Positions 7,929 through 16,823 are shown, numbered from the stretch's first letter. The stretch is 64,000 nt of DNA from Ascidiaceihabitans sp039975415 (GCF_039975415.1 NZ_JBDWHD010000004.1), one strand, 5' to 3'. Made by a program: numbers and translations. Notes: generated by a model from the sequence alone, not told the origin.

Positions 7929-9749
7929 CTATTCCACTGTGACAGACTTGGCCAGATTTCGGGGCTGGTCCACGTCGGTGCCTTTAGCTACCGCCGTATG
8001 ATAAGCCAACAGCTGGGCCGGGATCGCGTACAAAATAGGGGCCACGATATCCGGTGATTCAGGCATTTCGATAGAGGCCCAGACCCCCTCGCTTGCTTCC
8101 GCCAAACCCTTTGCATCAGAGACCAGAACGACCTTGCCTTTGCGTGCCATGACCTCTTGCATGTTGGATACGGTCTTGTCGAAAAGACTGTCTTTCGGTG
8201 CCAAAACGACAACAGGCACATGTTTGTCGATCAGGGCGATGGGGCCATGCTTCAGCTCACCTGATGCATAAGCTTCGGCGTGTATATAGCTGATTTCCTT
8301 TAGCTTTAATGCCCCCTCATGCGCGAGAGGGTACATTTGACCGCGTCCCAGAAACAGCACATCGCGGGCTTCGGACAATTTACGCGCAGCCGTGCGGATG
8401 GATTTGTTTTGTTCCAGTGCCGTGTTGATCAATGCAGGCACACCGCGCAAACTTGAGATGTGATCTGCCAATTGGTCGTCGGATACTTCACCGCGCGCAT
8501 GCGCAGCTTTCAGAACCATCATTAACAAAACTGTCAACTGGCATGTGAACGCTTTGGTGGATGCCACGCCGACCTCTATGCCTGCGTGGATGGGCAACGC
8601 CAAATCGCTTTCCCGCGCAATAGAGCTTTCGGGCACGTTGATCACAGACACGATTTTGTCGGCTTTGCCTTCGCAGTACCGCAGGGCGGCCAAAGTGTCG
8701 GCTGTTTCGCCAGACTGGCTGACAAAGATCGCGGCCGTACGGGCAGGGATGGGTGGTTCGCGGTAGCGGAATTCCGATGCCACATCGACTTCAACAGGAA
8801 TACGCGCGATTTGTTCAAACCAGTATTTCGCAGTCAAACACGCCAGATAGGCCGTGCCGCATGCGACCATGGTCAAGCGGTCGATCTTTGTGAAATCTAT
8901 GCCAGGGTCGGGCAGGGTGATTTGACCGTCGCTGCCCAGATAATTGGCCAGCGTATGACCCAGAACAGTTGGCTGTTCCGCGATTTCTTTGGCCATAAAA
9001 TGCTTGTGACCGGCTTTGTCCACACGCGCGGCGTCAATTTGGATGGTCTTGATGGGGCGGTTGGCCAAAGTGCCACTTCCATCGCGGATCTCCAAAGATG
9101 TGCGGGTCAGAACGGCCCGGTCGCCTTCTTCCAGATAGGTAATGCGGTCAGTCATTGGTGCCAAAGCAATCGCGTCAGAGCCCACGAACATCTCGCCTTG
9201 ACCGTGGCCGATGGCCAAAGGTGACCCTTTGCGTGCCGCGATCATCAAATCCTCTTCACCATCAAATAAAAACGCCAAAGCAAATGCGCCTTCCAACGCG
9301 TCGATGGTCTTGTTCACAGCCTCTACAGGCGATGCGCCCTGCGCCATGTGATACTGGGCCAGCAAAGCGACGGTTTCGGTGTCGGTTTCGGTTTGCGGCG
9401 TGATGCCGTTGGACGCCAACATTTCGCGCAACTCGCGAAAGTTTTCGATAATGCCGTTGTGCACCACGGCCACGTTTCCCGATTGGTGGGGGTGCGCGTT
9501 CATTTCGTTGGGAGCACCGTGCGTGGCCCACCGTGTGTGGCCGATGCCGGATTTGCCAGCAAGCGGTTCATGCACCAGCTTGTCGCTTAGATTTACCAGT
9601 TTTCCCACGGCGCGCCTTCGGTCCAACGCACCGTTGTTGACAGTGGCGATACCCGCGCTGTCGTAGCCGCGATATTCAAGGCGTTTCAGCGCTTCGACAA
9701 GGATGGGCGCTGCTTCATGGTTGCCCAAGACCCCAACAATTCCACACAT
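7929..9749 (-). CDS. glmS: Glutamine--fructose-6-phosphate aminotransferase
   Basis: GlmS makes glucosamine-6-phosphate from fructose-6-phosphate and glutamine, the entry step to UDP-GlcNAc. 606 residues, the standard length. The N-terminal glutaminase starts MCGIVGVLG, with Cys2 as nucleophile; GHTRWATHG and GIIENFREL follow. Two SIS sugar-isomerase domains fill the C-terminal half (VACGTAYLA, SQSGETADT, LGRGQMYPLA), and it ends NLAKSVTVE as usual, with the Lys that forms the Schiff base. The gene starts two bases after glmU ends, so both steps of hexosamine synthesis are made from one transcript. No glmS ribozyme is expected or seen. Confidence 0.98.
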   Translation of the reverse strand: MCGIVGVLGNHEAAPILVEALKRLEYRGYDSAGIATVNNGALDRRRAVGKLVNLSDKLVHEPLAGKSGIGHTRWATHGAPNEMNAHPHQSGNVAVVHNGIIENFRELREMLASNGITPQTETDTETVALLAQYHMAQGASPVEAVNKTIDALEGAFALAFLFDGEEDLMIAARKGSPLAIGHGQGEMFVGSDAIALAPMTDRITYLEEGDRAVLTRTSLEIRDGSGTLANRPIKTIQIDAARVDKAGHKHFMAKEIAEQPTVLGHTLANYLGSDGQITLPDPGIDFTKIDRLTMVACGTAYLACLTAKYWFEQIARIPVEVDVASEFRYREPPIPARTAAIFVSQSGETADTLAALRYCEGKADKIVSVINVPESSIARESDLALPIHAGIEVGVASTKAFTCQLTVLLMMVLKAAHARGEVSDDQLADHISSLRGVPALINTALEQNKSIRTAARKLSEARDVLFLGRGQMYPLAHEGALKLKEISYIHAEAYASGELKHGPIALIDKHVPVVVLAPKDSLFDKTVSNMQEVMARKGKVVLVSDAKGLAEASEGVWASIEMPESPDIVAPILYAIPAQLLAYHTAVAKGTDVDQPRNLAKSVTVE

Positions 9750-9751
9750 TT

Positions 9752-11098
9752 TTAGCTGCCCCTGCTTTGTCTGGCCTTTTTGGCCTTTAACATATCGAAC
9801 AATTTGCGGGCCATGCCCGGTTTTTCCACTTGCGGTGCGCGTGACAGCGCCAACGCGTTTGATTCAACGTCAGATGTGATGACTGAACCGCTGCCTGTCA
9901 TTGCTCCATCCCCGATGGAGACGGGTGCCACCAGCATAGTGTTCGATCCAATGAAGACGTTTGATCCGATGTCGGTGTAATGCTTCATAACGCCGTCATA
10001 GTTGCAGGTGATCGTGCCCGCGCCGATGTTGCTTTTGACCCCCACGCCTGCATCGCCGATGTAGCTTAGGTGGTTGACTTTGGCCCCTTCGGCGATCTGC
10101 GCATTTTTGATTTCAACGAAGTTGCCGATGCGCACGTCCTCGGACAATTCTGTGCCGGGACGCAAGCGGGCGTATGGACCGATGATGCCGCCGCGCGCCA
10201 CATGGCAGCCTTCCAGATGCGAAAACGCGCGGATGGTGGCACCACTTTCCACGGTCACACCGGGTCCGAAGACAACATTGGGTTCAATCAGTGTGTCGCG
10301 CCCGATGATCGTGTCCAACGCAAAGTAGACTGTTTCGGGGGCGACCAAAGTCACGCCATCTTCCATCAATTCTACCCGTTTGCGGGTTTGAAACAGCGCG
10401 TCGGCCGCAGCCAGTTCAGCACGCGAGTTGACGCCCAGTGTTTCGGCTTCATCACAGGTGACCACGGTGGCGGAATGACCGCTGCGCCGCGCCAAACCGA
10501 TAACGTCGGTCAGATAGTATTCGCCCGACGCATTATCGTTGCCGGTCTGGTCCAAAAGGTCGAACAAAAGCGGCGCCGGTGCACAGATTACCCCACTGTT
10601 GCACAGCTTCAGGCTGCGCTCGATCGGAGAGGCGTCTTTGTATTCGACAATCCGTTCCAACGACGTGCCATCCATGACCAACCGTCCGTAACGGCCCGCA
10701 TCCGCAGGTTCAAATCCCAGCACAACGACGTCGGCCTCGGCGTCCAGCATCGCCTGCAATGTTTCGGGCTGCACAAATGGTGTGTCACCGTAAAGGACGA
10801 TCGCTTTGCCGTCAAAACCGGTCAGGCTGTCTTTGGCCTGCAACACTGCGTGACCCGTACCCAGTTGTTCCGTCTGAAGAACAACTTTGGCCGTGTCATC
10901 ATGGGCTGTTGCTGCTTTTGTGACCGCGTCCGCCCCGTGACCGGCCACAATGACGGTATGTTCGGGATCCAGCGTCGCACCTGCGTTCATCGCATGCACC
11001 AGCATCGGCGCCCCCGCGATGGGGTGCAAGACCTTGGGATTTTCGGAATTCATTCGCGTGCCTTTGCCAGCGGCAAGGATAATCAGGGCAACGGCCAT
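9752..11098 (-). CDS. glmU: Bifunctional GlmU: GlcN-1-P acetyltransferase / GlcNAc-1-P uridyltransferase
   Basis: GlmU acetylates glucosamine-1-phosphate and adds UMP to give UDP-GlcNAc for peptidoglycan and lipid A. 448 residues. The N-terminal uridyltransferase shows the signature LAAGKGTRMNS (about 8-18) and VLYGDTPF; the C-terminal half is a left-handed beta-helix with hexapeptide repeats and GDAGVGVKSNIGAGTITCNYDG, containing acetyl-transfer residues. First gene of the glmU-glmS pair, divergent from a HAD phosphatase with a shared 140-base promoter region. Confidence 0.98.
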   Translation of the reverse strand: MAVALIILAAGKGTRMNSENPKVLHPIAGAPMLVHAMNAGATLDPEHTVIVAGHGADAVTKAATAHDDTAKVVLQTEQLGTGHAVLQAKDSLTGFDGKAIVLYGDTPFVQPETLQAMLDAEADVVVLGFEPADAGRYGRLVMDGTSLERIVEYKDASPIERSLKLCNSGVICAPAPLLFDLLDQTGNDNASGEYYLTDVIGLARRSGHSATVVTCDEAETLGVNSRAELAAADALFQTRKRVELMEDGVTLVAPETVYFALDTIIGRDTLIEPNVVFGPGVTVESGATIRAFSHLEGCHVARGGIIGPYARLRPGTELSEDVRIGNFVEIKNAQIAEGAKVNHLSYIGDAGVGVKSNIGAGTITCNYDGVMKHYTDIGSNVFIGSNTMLVAPVSIGDGAMTGSGSVITSDVESNALALSRAPQVEKPGMARKLFDMLKAKKARQSRGS

Positions 11099-11238
11099 AG
11101 CGTTTTCTCTTTTGTTCTGCTCGTCTCCGTTTTATCCGTTTCCCCCGAAGGCACAAGATGCAGTGGCATCAAACAAGATTGCGGGTTGCAACATCGGCAA
11201 GCGGCAACATGCCGACACCAGACCAAAGGACAAGCGGA

Positions 11239-11904
11239 ATGAAGACGGTAATTTTTGATTTGGACGGCACATTGGCAGACACATCCGGTGATCTGATCGA
11301 AGCTGCAAACGTTTGTTTTCGTGACATGGGTGCGGGCGATATGCTGGATCCGTTGTCTGATGCCGGCACAGCGTTGCGCGGGGGGCGTGCGATGTTGCGT
11401 CTGGGGTTGTCGCGGCTGAACCAAGATCATGATATGGACACGCTTGATCGGTATTACCCCATCTTGTTAGAGGCTTACGCCAAAGACATTGACAGCCGCA
11501 CCGTCATGTACCCCGGTGCCATGGACGCGGTTGAGACGTTGAAAACCCGAGGCTACGGGGTGGGCATCGCCACCAATAAGCCCGAAGGTTTGGCCGAAGA
11601 GTTGTTAAAGCGGTTGGGGGTGCGTGACGCCTTTGCATCTATGGTGGGGGCAGACACGCTGCCAGTCCGCAAACCCGACCCCGAGCACCTGTTCGAGGCT
11701 GCGCGCCGTGCCGGGGGTGATCCTGCCAAAACCTGTTTGATCGGTGACAGCGACACGGATCGCAATACGGCCAAGAATGCCAATGTACCTTCGGTTTTGG
11801 TCACTTTTGGCCCCGCAGGCGGCGATATGGCGGCCTTGACCCCCGAAGCTTTGCTGCATGATTTTGCCGATTTGCCCGACTTGATCGACAATTTGCTAGG
11901 CTGA
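11239..11904 (+). CDS. HAD hydrolase, phosphoglycolate phosphatase-like
   Basis: 221-residue HAD-superfamily subfamily IA phosphatase. Motif I is FDLDGTLADTS (about 6-16, nucleophile Asp), motif II a Thr in IATNKPEG (about 112-119), motif III the Lys in VRKPDPEHL, motif IV GDSDTDRNTAKNA. The helical cap lies between motifs I and II. The best guess is phosphoglycolate phosphatase (Gph), which clears 2-phosphoglycolate, but related HAD enzymes such as N-acetylmuramic acid 6-phosphate phosphatase share these motifs, and the glmU neighbourhood would also fit amino-sugar recycling. Start at ATG 11239, ten bases after AAGGA; upstream codons are not family-like. Confidence 0.85.
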   Translation: MKTVIFDLDGTLADTSGDLIEAANVCFRDMGAGDMLDPLSDAGTALRGGRAMLRLGLSRLNQDHDMDTLDRYYPILLEAYAKDIDSRTVMYPGAMDAVETLKTRGYGVGIATNKPEGLAEELLKRLGVRDAFASMVGADTLPVRKPDPEHLFEAARRAGGDPAKTCLIGDSDTDRNTAKNANVPSVLVTFGPAGGDMAALTPEALLHDFADLPDLIDNLLG

Positions 11905-11979
11905 ACGTGCCATTTCCGCTTTGCGGAATATGACGTCGACACCTTGACCTTGCGCTTGCGCCTTTTCACAACGGACACC

Positions 11980-13191
11980 ATGACACAGCATAGCGACACC
12001 GAACACTTCACCGGCAGTTTCACCCAACAAGAGCCTATTCCGGAAGCAGGCATTGAAGCCGCTTTGTCGATCCTGCGGCACGGACGCTTGCACCGATACA
12101 ACACGATGCCAGATGAGCTGTCCGAAACCGCGCTATTGGAACAGGAATTCGCGGCACTGACCGGAGCCAAATACTGCCTGTCTGTGGCATCGGGCGGATA
12201 CGCGATGGCAACGGCGTTGCGGGCTTTGGGTGTCGCACCTGGCGATACTGTCTTGTCCAACGCTTTCACATTGGCGCCTGTACCGGGCGCGATTGCATCG
12301 GTGGGCGCGAAGCCCGTCTTTGTCGGGGTCACGGAAAGCCTGACCATCGATCTGGATGATCTTGAGGCCAAAATCGACCAAGCCAAAGTTCTTTTGCTAA
12401 GCCATATGCGCGGCCACATCTGCGATATGGAACGCCTGATGGCGATTTGCGATGCGGCTGGCGTCAAAGTGGTGGAAGACTGTGCCCACACGATGGGTGC
12501 TGCGTGGCGTGGTGTGCCCTCCGGGCGGTCAGGTACCGTGGGCTGCTATTCGTGTCAGACGTATAAACATGTCAATTCCGGCGAAGGTGGGTTTCTTGTC
12601 ACCGATGATGAACAGGTCGCGGCCCGTGCGATCATGATGTCAGGATCTTACATGCTGTTTGAACGGCATTTGGCAGCCCCTGATCCATCGGTATTTGCCA
12701 AGATCAAATACGAGACACCCAACATATCCGGTCGCATGGACAACCTGCGCGCGGCCATCTTGCGGCCGCAACTTGCGGACTTGGATACCCAATGCCAGCG
12801 CTGGAACGAACGCTACTATGTTTTGGAAGACGGTGTGCGCGACACGCCCGGGATGCAGGTGGTTGAACGTCCTGATGCGGAAACCATCGTCGGATCTTCA
12901 TTCCAGTTTTTGCTGCTGGATTGGTCTGCGGATGCCATTCGCAAGGTGGTGTCACGTTGCGGCGCACGGGGCGTTGAATTGAAGTGGTTTGGCGCACCCG
13001 AGCCTGCGGCCTTCACCAGCCGCTATGACAGTTGGCACTATGCAGACCCGCAGCCTATACCCAAGTCAGATCGCATCTTGCACGGGATTGTGGATATTCG
13101 CGTGCCTTTGACCTTTTCCTTGGACGATTGTGCATTGATCGCACGTATCATCAAAGCTGAAGTATCTGCGGTCTATCAGTCCGAGATATAA
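11980..13191 (+). CDS. DegT/DnrJ/EryC1/StrS family PLP aminotransferase
   Basis: 403-residue sugar-aminotransferase-type PLP enzyme. The catalytic Lys lies in SCQTYKHVNSGEGGFLV (about residues 191-207); an Asp of VVEDCAHTMGA (about 165-175) would hold the pyridine ring nitrogen, and VASGGYAMATALRALG (about 69-84) forms the phosphate loop. Members usually aminate keto-sugars for surface glycans or secondary metabolites; the substrate here is unknown. ATG 11980 is chosen over a TTG 36 bases upstream because the family begins near this point. A strong terminator follows directly. No sugar-biosynthesis genes are adjacent. Confidence 0.87.
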   Translation: MTQHSDTEHFTGSFTQQEPIPEAGIEAALSILRHGRLHRYNTMPDELSETALLEQEFAALTGAKYCLSVASGGYAMATALRALGVAPGDTVLSNAFTLAPVPGAIASVGAKPVFVGVTESLTIDLDDLEAKIDQAKVLLLSHMRGHICDMERLMAICDAAGVKVVEDCAHTMGAAWRGVPSGRSGTVGCYSCQTYKHVNSGEGGFLVTDDEQVAARAIMMSGSYMLFERHLAAPDPSVFAKIKYETPNISGRMDNLRAAILRPQLADLDTQCQRWNERYYVLEDGVRDTPGMQVVERPDAETIVGSSFQFLLLDWSADAIRKVVSRCGARGVELKWFGAPEPAAFTSRYDSWHYADPQPIPKSDRILHGIVDIRVPLTFSLDDCALIARIIKAEVSAVYQSEI

Positions 13192-13194
13192 GGA

Positions 13195-13225
13195 AAACCG
13201 GGGCTTTGTACCCCGGTTTGTTTTT
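13195..13225 (+). terminator. Rho-independent terminator after the aminotransferase gene
   Basis: A perfect nine-base-pair stem AAACCGGGG / CCCCGGTTT with a seven-base loop begins four bases after the stop codon and is followed by GTTTTT, a typical intrinsic terminator. The opposite strand has an A/T-poor 3' side, so it would act chiefly on the plus strand. Confidence 0.88.
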
Positions 13226-13266
13226 GGTGTGCCGCAATCGGGCCTTATGATCCAGGCCGCCTTGCG

Positions 13267-13541
13267 GAACACGATTGTTCCATGGTGACCTGGGTTCGCT
13301 GTGTCGTCTGTCAGGTTCGCTTTGGCAACTTCGTACAAGAATGCCAGCTTGCCTTCTGTCGCCCAGACCTCGGCTTTGGCCAGGTCAACGGCACCAGCTG
13401 TAGGTTCGGGTCGTCTTTGCCGTCTTCATCGTCGTCGGCGTAATGCGACATTGGCACTGTGCGGCCAAATCCGGAGGACAACATCCCCTCGCGGGCGTCC
13501 TCAATACAGTCCCAGAATTCTTCTTTCAGATGATGTGACAT
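13267..13541 (-). pseudogene. Decayed PNPOx-family (general stress protein 26-like) gene
   Basis: A strong ribosome site (AAAGGAG) precedes an ATG at 13541 that opens MSHHLKEEFWDCIEDAREGM and RTVPMSHYADDDEDGK, the usual N-terminus of a PNPOx-family protein of about 160 residues. The frame then jumps straight to DDPNLQLV, a segment that normally lies near residue 125, so roughly 80 internal codons are missing. At about 13385-13389 the frame shifts by one base; in the new frame the family C-terminus continues as AKAEVWATEGKLAFLYEVAKANLTDD and ends near GTIVF at 13267. Deletion plus frameshift make a functional product unlikely. The family consensus is from memory. Confidence 0.78.
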
Positions 13542-13632
13542 GTGTCTCTCCTTTGGTCGTTTCGTGGCGCTTCGCAAAGTTAACGCGCAGTGCGTCCAAT
13601 CGTTCCAACAGGGGGGTATCCTTCGAAACATC

Positions 13633-13661
13633 TTGACCCGTTTGCATGGGTCGCGTTAAGT
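13633..13661 (+). promoter_or_regulatory. Candidate sigma-70 promoter for the leucine operon
   Basis: TTGACC (13633-13638) is followed after 17 bases by TTAAGT (13656-13661). The -35 is close to consensus and the -10 is weak, as expected of a regulated promoter. It lies about 90 bases before the ivd start codon and directly before a palindrome that would overlap the transcription start. Proposed from sequence only. Confidence 0.4.
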
Positions 13662-13663
13662 AA

Positions 13664-13677
13664 TGAACAACTGTTCA
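13664..13677. promoter_or_regulatory. Palindrome TGAACA-AC-TGTTCA, likely repressor operator
   Basis: Perfect six-base arms TGAACA and TGTTCA separated by two bases, located three bases after the candidate -10 element upstream of ivd. Operators of several TetR-family regulators of acyl-CoA metabolism have this GAAC/GTTC shape, so control of the leucine operon by a TetR-type repressor is plausible. No regulator gene is adjacent. Confidence 0.5.
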
Positions 13678-13745
13678 ATAAATCTGGTCTGAAATTCGGT
13701 ATCCAGCGATCCGATATTTATCAATCCGACGGGGGAAGACGCACG

Positions 13746-14909
13746 ATGTTCAATGCGACCATGCAATTCGATTTGGGTGAAGACGTAAATGCACTGCGCG
13801 AGATGGTGCATCGTTGGGCGCAAGAACGTGTCAAACCGATGGCGGCTGAGATCGACGCTAAAAATGCCTTTCCGCCAGAACTGTGGACCGAAATGGGGGA
13901 CCTTGGCCTTTTGGGGATCACCGTGGACGAAGACTATGGCGGGGCGGGGATGTCATATCTGGCCCATACTGTCGCTGTCGAAGAAGTGGCCCGTGCCAGC
14001 GCGTCTGTGTCACTGTCTTACGGGGCGCATTCCAACCTGTGCGTCAACCAGATAAAGCTGAACGGCACCGATGACCAAAAACGCCAATACCTGCCCGGCT
14101 TGATTTCAGGCGAACATGTTGGCGCATTGGCGATGTCCGAAGCGGGGGCGGGATCGGATGTGGTTTCCATGAAGCTGAACGCGGAAAAGCGCAACGATCA
14201 CTACCGGTTGAACGGCAACAAGTACTGGATCACCAACGGCCCTGACGCCGACACACTTGTGGTCTACGCCAAGACGAACCCCGATATGGGATCCAAAGGC
14301 ATCACGGCCTTTATCATCGAAAAATCCATGACGGGCTTTTCGACGTCGCCCCATTTTGACAAGCTTGGCATGCGCGGATCAAACACGGCCGAGCTGATCT
14401 TTGACGACGTGGAAGTGCCCTTTGAAAATGTGCTGGGCGAAGAGGGACGCGGTGTCGCCGTTTTGATGTCCGGTCTGGATTATGAGCGGGTGGTGCTGGC
14501 AGGGATCGGCACCGGTATCATGGCGTCCTGCCTCGATGAAATCATGCCTTATATGGCCGAGCGTAAGCAATTCGGCCAACCCATCGGAAGCTTCCAGCTG
14601 ATGCAGGGCAAGATGGCGGATATGTACACAGCGATGAATTCCGCCCGCGCCTACGTCTATGAAGTCGCCAAGGCTTGCGACCGTGGGGATGTGACGCGGC
14701 AGGACGCAGCAGCGTGTTGTTTGTATGCGTCAGAGCAAGCCATGGTGCAGGCGCATCAGGCCGTGCAAGCCATGGGCGGGGCAGGGTATTTGTCCGACAA
14801 CCCTGTGGGGCGCATCTTCCGCGATGCCAAACTGATGGAAATTGGGGCTGGCACATCCGAAATCCGCCGCATGCTGGTGGGGCGCGAAATGATGGGCGCG
14901 ATGGGCTGA
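13746..14909 (+). CDS. ivd: Isovaleryl-CoA dehydrogenase
   Basis: FAD flavoprotein that oxidises isovaleryl-CoA to 3-methylcrotonyl-CoA in leucine breakdown, passing electrons to ETF. 387 residues, the family length. Seen are DYGGAGMSYL, ALAMSEAGAGSDVVSMKL (acyl-CoA dehydrogenase signature 1), KYWITNGPDADTLVVYAK, the active-site Glu in GLDYERVVLAG (this position marks isovaleryl-type enzymes) and GGAGYLSDNPVGRIFRDAKL (signature 2). ATG 13746 is preceded by GGGGGAAGA and matches the usual start; an in-frame extension upstream crosses the promoter. First gene of the operon. Confidence 0.95.
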   Translation: MFNATMQFDLGEDVNALREMVHRWAQERVKPMAAEIDAKNAFPPELWTEMGDLGLLGITVDEDYGGAGMSYLAHTVAVEEVARASASVSLSYGAHSNLCVNQIKLNGTDDQKRQYLPGLISGEHVGALAMSEAGAGSDVVSMKLNAEKRNDHYRLNGNKYWITNGPDADTLVVYAKTNPDMGSKGITAFIIEKSMTGFSTSPHFDKLGMRGSNTAELIFDDVEVPFENVLGEEGRGVAVLMSGLDYERVVLAGIGTGIMASCLDEIMPYMAERKQFGQPIGSFQLMQGKMADMYTAMNSARAYVYEVAKACDRGDVTRQDAAACCLYASEQAMVQAHQAVQAMGGAGYLSDNPVGRIFRDAKLMEIGAGTSEIRRMLVGREMMGAMG

Positions 14910-15199
14910 TGCCACGCCAAGTCCTTCTTACGGTGTCGGGGCTGGTGATGATGGCGGCTGCGGGCGGGCTTTATCTGGGCCGTCAACAGGCTGCATTGTC
15001 CGAAACAAAAGTCATAAATGCCATCGCCGACCGTTATGTTGCTGAAACAGGCGGCGTTCACAGCGATTGTGTGGCGCGTCCTGCTGAAGACGTCGGGGCT
15101 TGGCTTGTGATCAGCTGTGGGACCGCGTCCAGCATCAGCCAGTATTGGGTAGATCGCACAGGGCGTTTGGTTACGCCGACTGCAGGGCCAGACGCATGA
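14909..15199 (+). CDS. Small single-pass membrane or exported protein
   Basis: 96 residues beginning MPRQVLLTVSGLVMMAAAGG, a short positive N-terminus and one hydrophobic segment (about 5-22) that may be an uncleaved signal anchor. The rest would be periplasmic and has two Cys residues (in SDCVARPAED and ISCGTASS) that could form a disulfide. The start overlaps the ivd stop (TGATG) and the end overlaps the next start (ATGA), so it is translationally coupled on both sides. No known domain; its role in the operon is unknown. Confidence 0.75.
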   Translation: MPRQVLLTVSGLVMMAAAGGLYLGRQQAALSETKVINAIADRYVAETGGVHSDCVARPAEDVGAWLVISCGTASSISQYWVDRTGRLVTPTAGPDA

Positions 15200-16677
15200 T
15201 GACGTCTGCCCAAAATATGGCCATGCAGTGTTTGGATCACCCAGAAGATCAAACAGCGATTGTGGATGTGTCACACGGTGTGCGGCGTGATGTCAGCTAT
15301 GGCAAGCTGAAGGACATGGCCGATGGGATTGCGCGTGCATTGCTGCCGCAGGTGCAGCCAGGCGACCGCGTGGGTGTGTTGCTTAGTCAAAGCCCATGGT
15401 GTGCTGCGGCCCATATCGCAATCTGGAAAATAGGCGCAATATCAGTGCCTTTGTTCAAACTGTTCAAGCACGATGCCTTGCAATCGCGCATATCTGATGC
15501 CGGCATCCACATCGTTTTGACGGACGATGAAGGGGCGGCTTTGGTGGATGGGCTGGCTACGGTCTGGTTGGCAGACACCTGCGGCGTCGCCGGTGCAGTG
15601 GTGCCCACCCAAGCGGTGGATCACCAAAGCCCCGCGATCATAATCTACACCTCCGGCACAACCGGCACAGCCAAAGGTGCGTTGCACGGCCATGGCATAC
15701 TTGCAGGGCATTTGCCCGGCGTTTCGGTCAGCCACAACCATCTGGGCCATCCTGACGATTGCCTTTGGACCCCTGCAGATTGGGCCTGGATTGGCGGTTT
15801 GTTTGATGTGCTCATGCCCGGCCTTGCCTTGGGGGTGCCAGTGGTGGCCGCCAGAATGGGAAAGTTCTCGGTTGATGAATGTCTGCAGATCATCCGCCAG
15901 GGCGCTGTCCGGAATGTGTTTTTTCCACCCACGGCTTTGCGGATGCTCAAGGCGGAAGGGGCGCGGATCGACGGATTGCGGTCTGTGGCCTCGGGGGGCG
16001 AGCCGTTGGGCGCGGAAATGCTGGCGTGGGGGCGTGACGCCTTTGGGCTGCAGATCAACGAATTCTATGGCCAGACAGAATGCAACATGACGGTCTCAAG
16101 CTGCGCTGCCGATTTCCCGGCAGCCCCGGGGTGCATCGGTAAGCCTGTGGACGGTCACGAGGTGCAAGTGGTTGATAAAGACGGGAACATGACAGACGCG
16201 GAAGGGGATATTGCGGTCAAACGCGGGTCTCCTTCGATGATGTTGGAATATTGGCAACGCCCGAACGCGACGTCCGAGAAGTTCCGTGGTGACTGGATGC
16301 TGACGGGTGATCGCGGCATCTGGGAGGGTGACTATCTGCGTTTCGTGGGCCGCGAGGACGATGTGATCACATCTGCGGGCTACCGGATCGGTCCGGCCGA
16401 GATCGAAGACTGCCTGTTGACCCACCCCGATGTGGTGACATGCGGCGTCGTTGGCAAACCCGACCCGCTGCGCACCGAGGTCGTGAAGGCCTATGTGGTT
16501 TTGCGGGACGGGGCTGCACAGGACGCCGAAGCGCTTCAGATCTACGTTAAAGACCGGCTTGCAAGCTATTCTTATCCAAGGGAGATCGGTTTTTTGAAGG
16601 CTTTGCCGATGACAGTGACAGGTAAGGTTATTCGGAAAGAATTGAAGGCGATAGCGATTGCGGAGTTGCACACATGA
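15196..16677 (+). CDS. AMP-forming acyl-CoA synthetase (ANL superfamily)
   Basis: 493-residue adenylate-forming enzyme that activates a carboxylic acid to an acyl-CoA. P-loop IIYTSGTTGTAKGAL (about 151-165), NEFYGQTECN (A5 motif), LTGDRG (A7) and the C-terminal catalytic Lys in MTVTGKVIRKEL are all present. In this operon it probably activates a branched-chain or short-chain acid, or acetoacetate from HMG-CoA cleavage. ATG 15196 overlaps the previous stop by four bases; a second ATG at 15199 is equally possible and changes only one residue. Confidence 0.9.
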   Translation: MMTSAQNMAMQCLDHPEDQTAIVDVSHGVRRDVSYGKLKDMADGIARALLPQVQPGDRVGVLLSQSPWCAAAHIAIWKIGAISVPLFKLFKHDALQSRISDAGIHIVLTDDEGAALVDGLATVWLADTCGVAGAVVPTQAVDHQSPAIIIYTSGTTGTAKGALHGHGILAGHLPGVSVSHNHLGHPDDCLWTPADWAWIGGLFDVLMPGLALGVPVVAARMGKFSVDECLQIIRQGAVRNVFFPPTALRMLKAEGARIDGLRSVASGGEPLGAEMLAWGRDAFGLQINEFYGQTECNMTVSSCAADFPAAPGCIGKPVDGHEVQVVDKDGNMTDAEGDIAVKRGSPSMMLEYWQRPNATSEKFRGDWMLTGDRGIWEGDYLRFVGREDDVITSAGYRIGPAEIEDCLLTHPDVVTCGVVGKPDPLRTEVVKAYVVLRDGAAQDAEALQIYVKDRLASYSYPREIGFLKALPMTVTGKVIRKELKAIAIAELHT

Positions 16678-16820
16678 GCGCAAGCAAGAGGTCAGTTGGC
16701 TTTGAGCCAAAGGGGCGCTTGCGTGTTCAAGTGCCAGACCGTTCGGTTATGGCATTTGGGATCGCGATGGCCACACGCATGCACGCGCTGCACCTCAACA
16801 CGGGTAGGATTAAGGATTAG
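16674..16820 (+). CDS. Possible 48-residue coupled ORF before mccB
   Basis: ATG at 16674 overlaps the stop of the acyl-CoA synthetase (ATGA), and its TAG ends three bases before the mccB ATG, so the frame fills the 146-base gap exactly. The product would start MSASKRSVGFEPKGRLRV and is basic, with no membrane segment. It contains AGG arginine codons that the neighbours largely avoid, which argues against strong coding selection. It may be a real small protein, a remnant of one, or only a device that keeps ribosomes on the message. Confidence 0.33.
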   Translation: MSASKRSVGFEPKGRLRVQVPDRSVMAFGIAMATRMHALHLNTGRIKD

Positions 16821-16823
16821 GTT

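Noticed and set aside
10070..11242. Long open frame on the plus strand opposite glmU, and similar long antisense frames opposite mccB (16854-17999), nuoF (32052-33248) and nuoG (35796-36893)
   Set aside because: Their predicted proteins are rich in His, Arg and Cys with no domain, and the opposite strand encodes well-known enzymes over the full length; they follow from GC-biased third positions.
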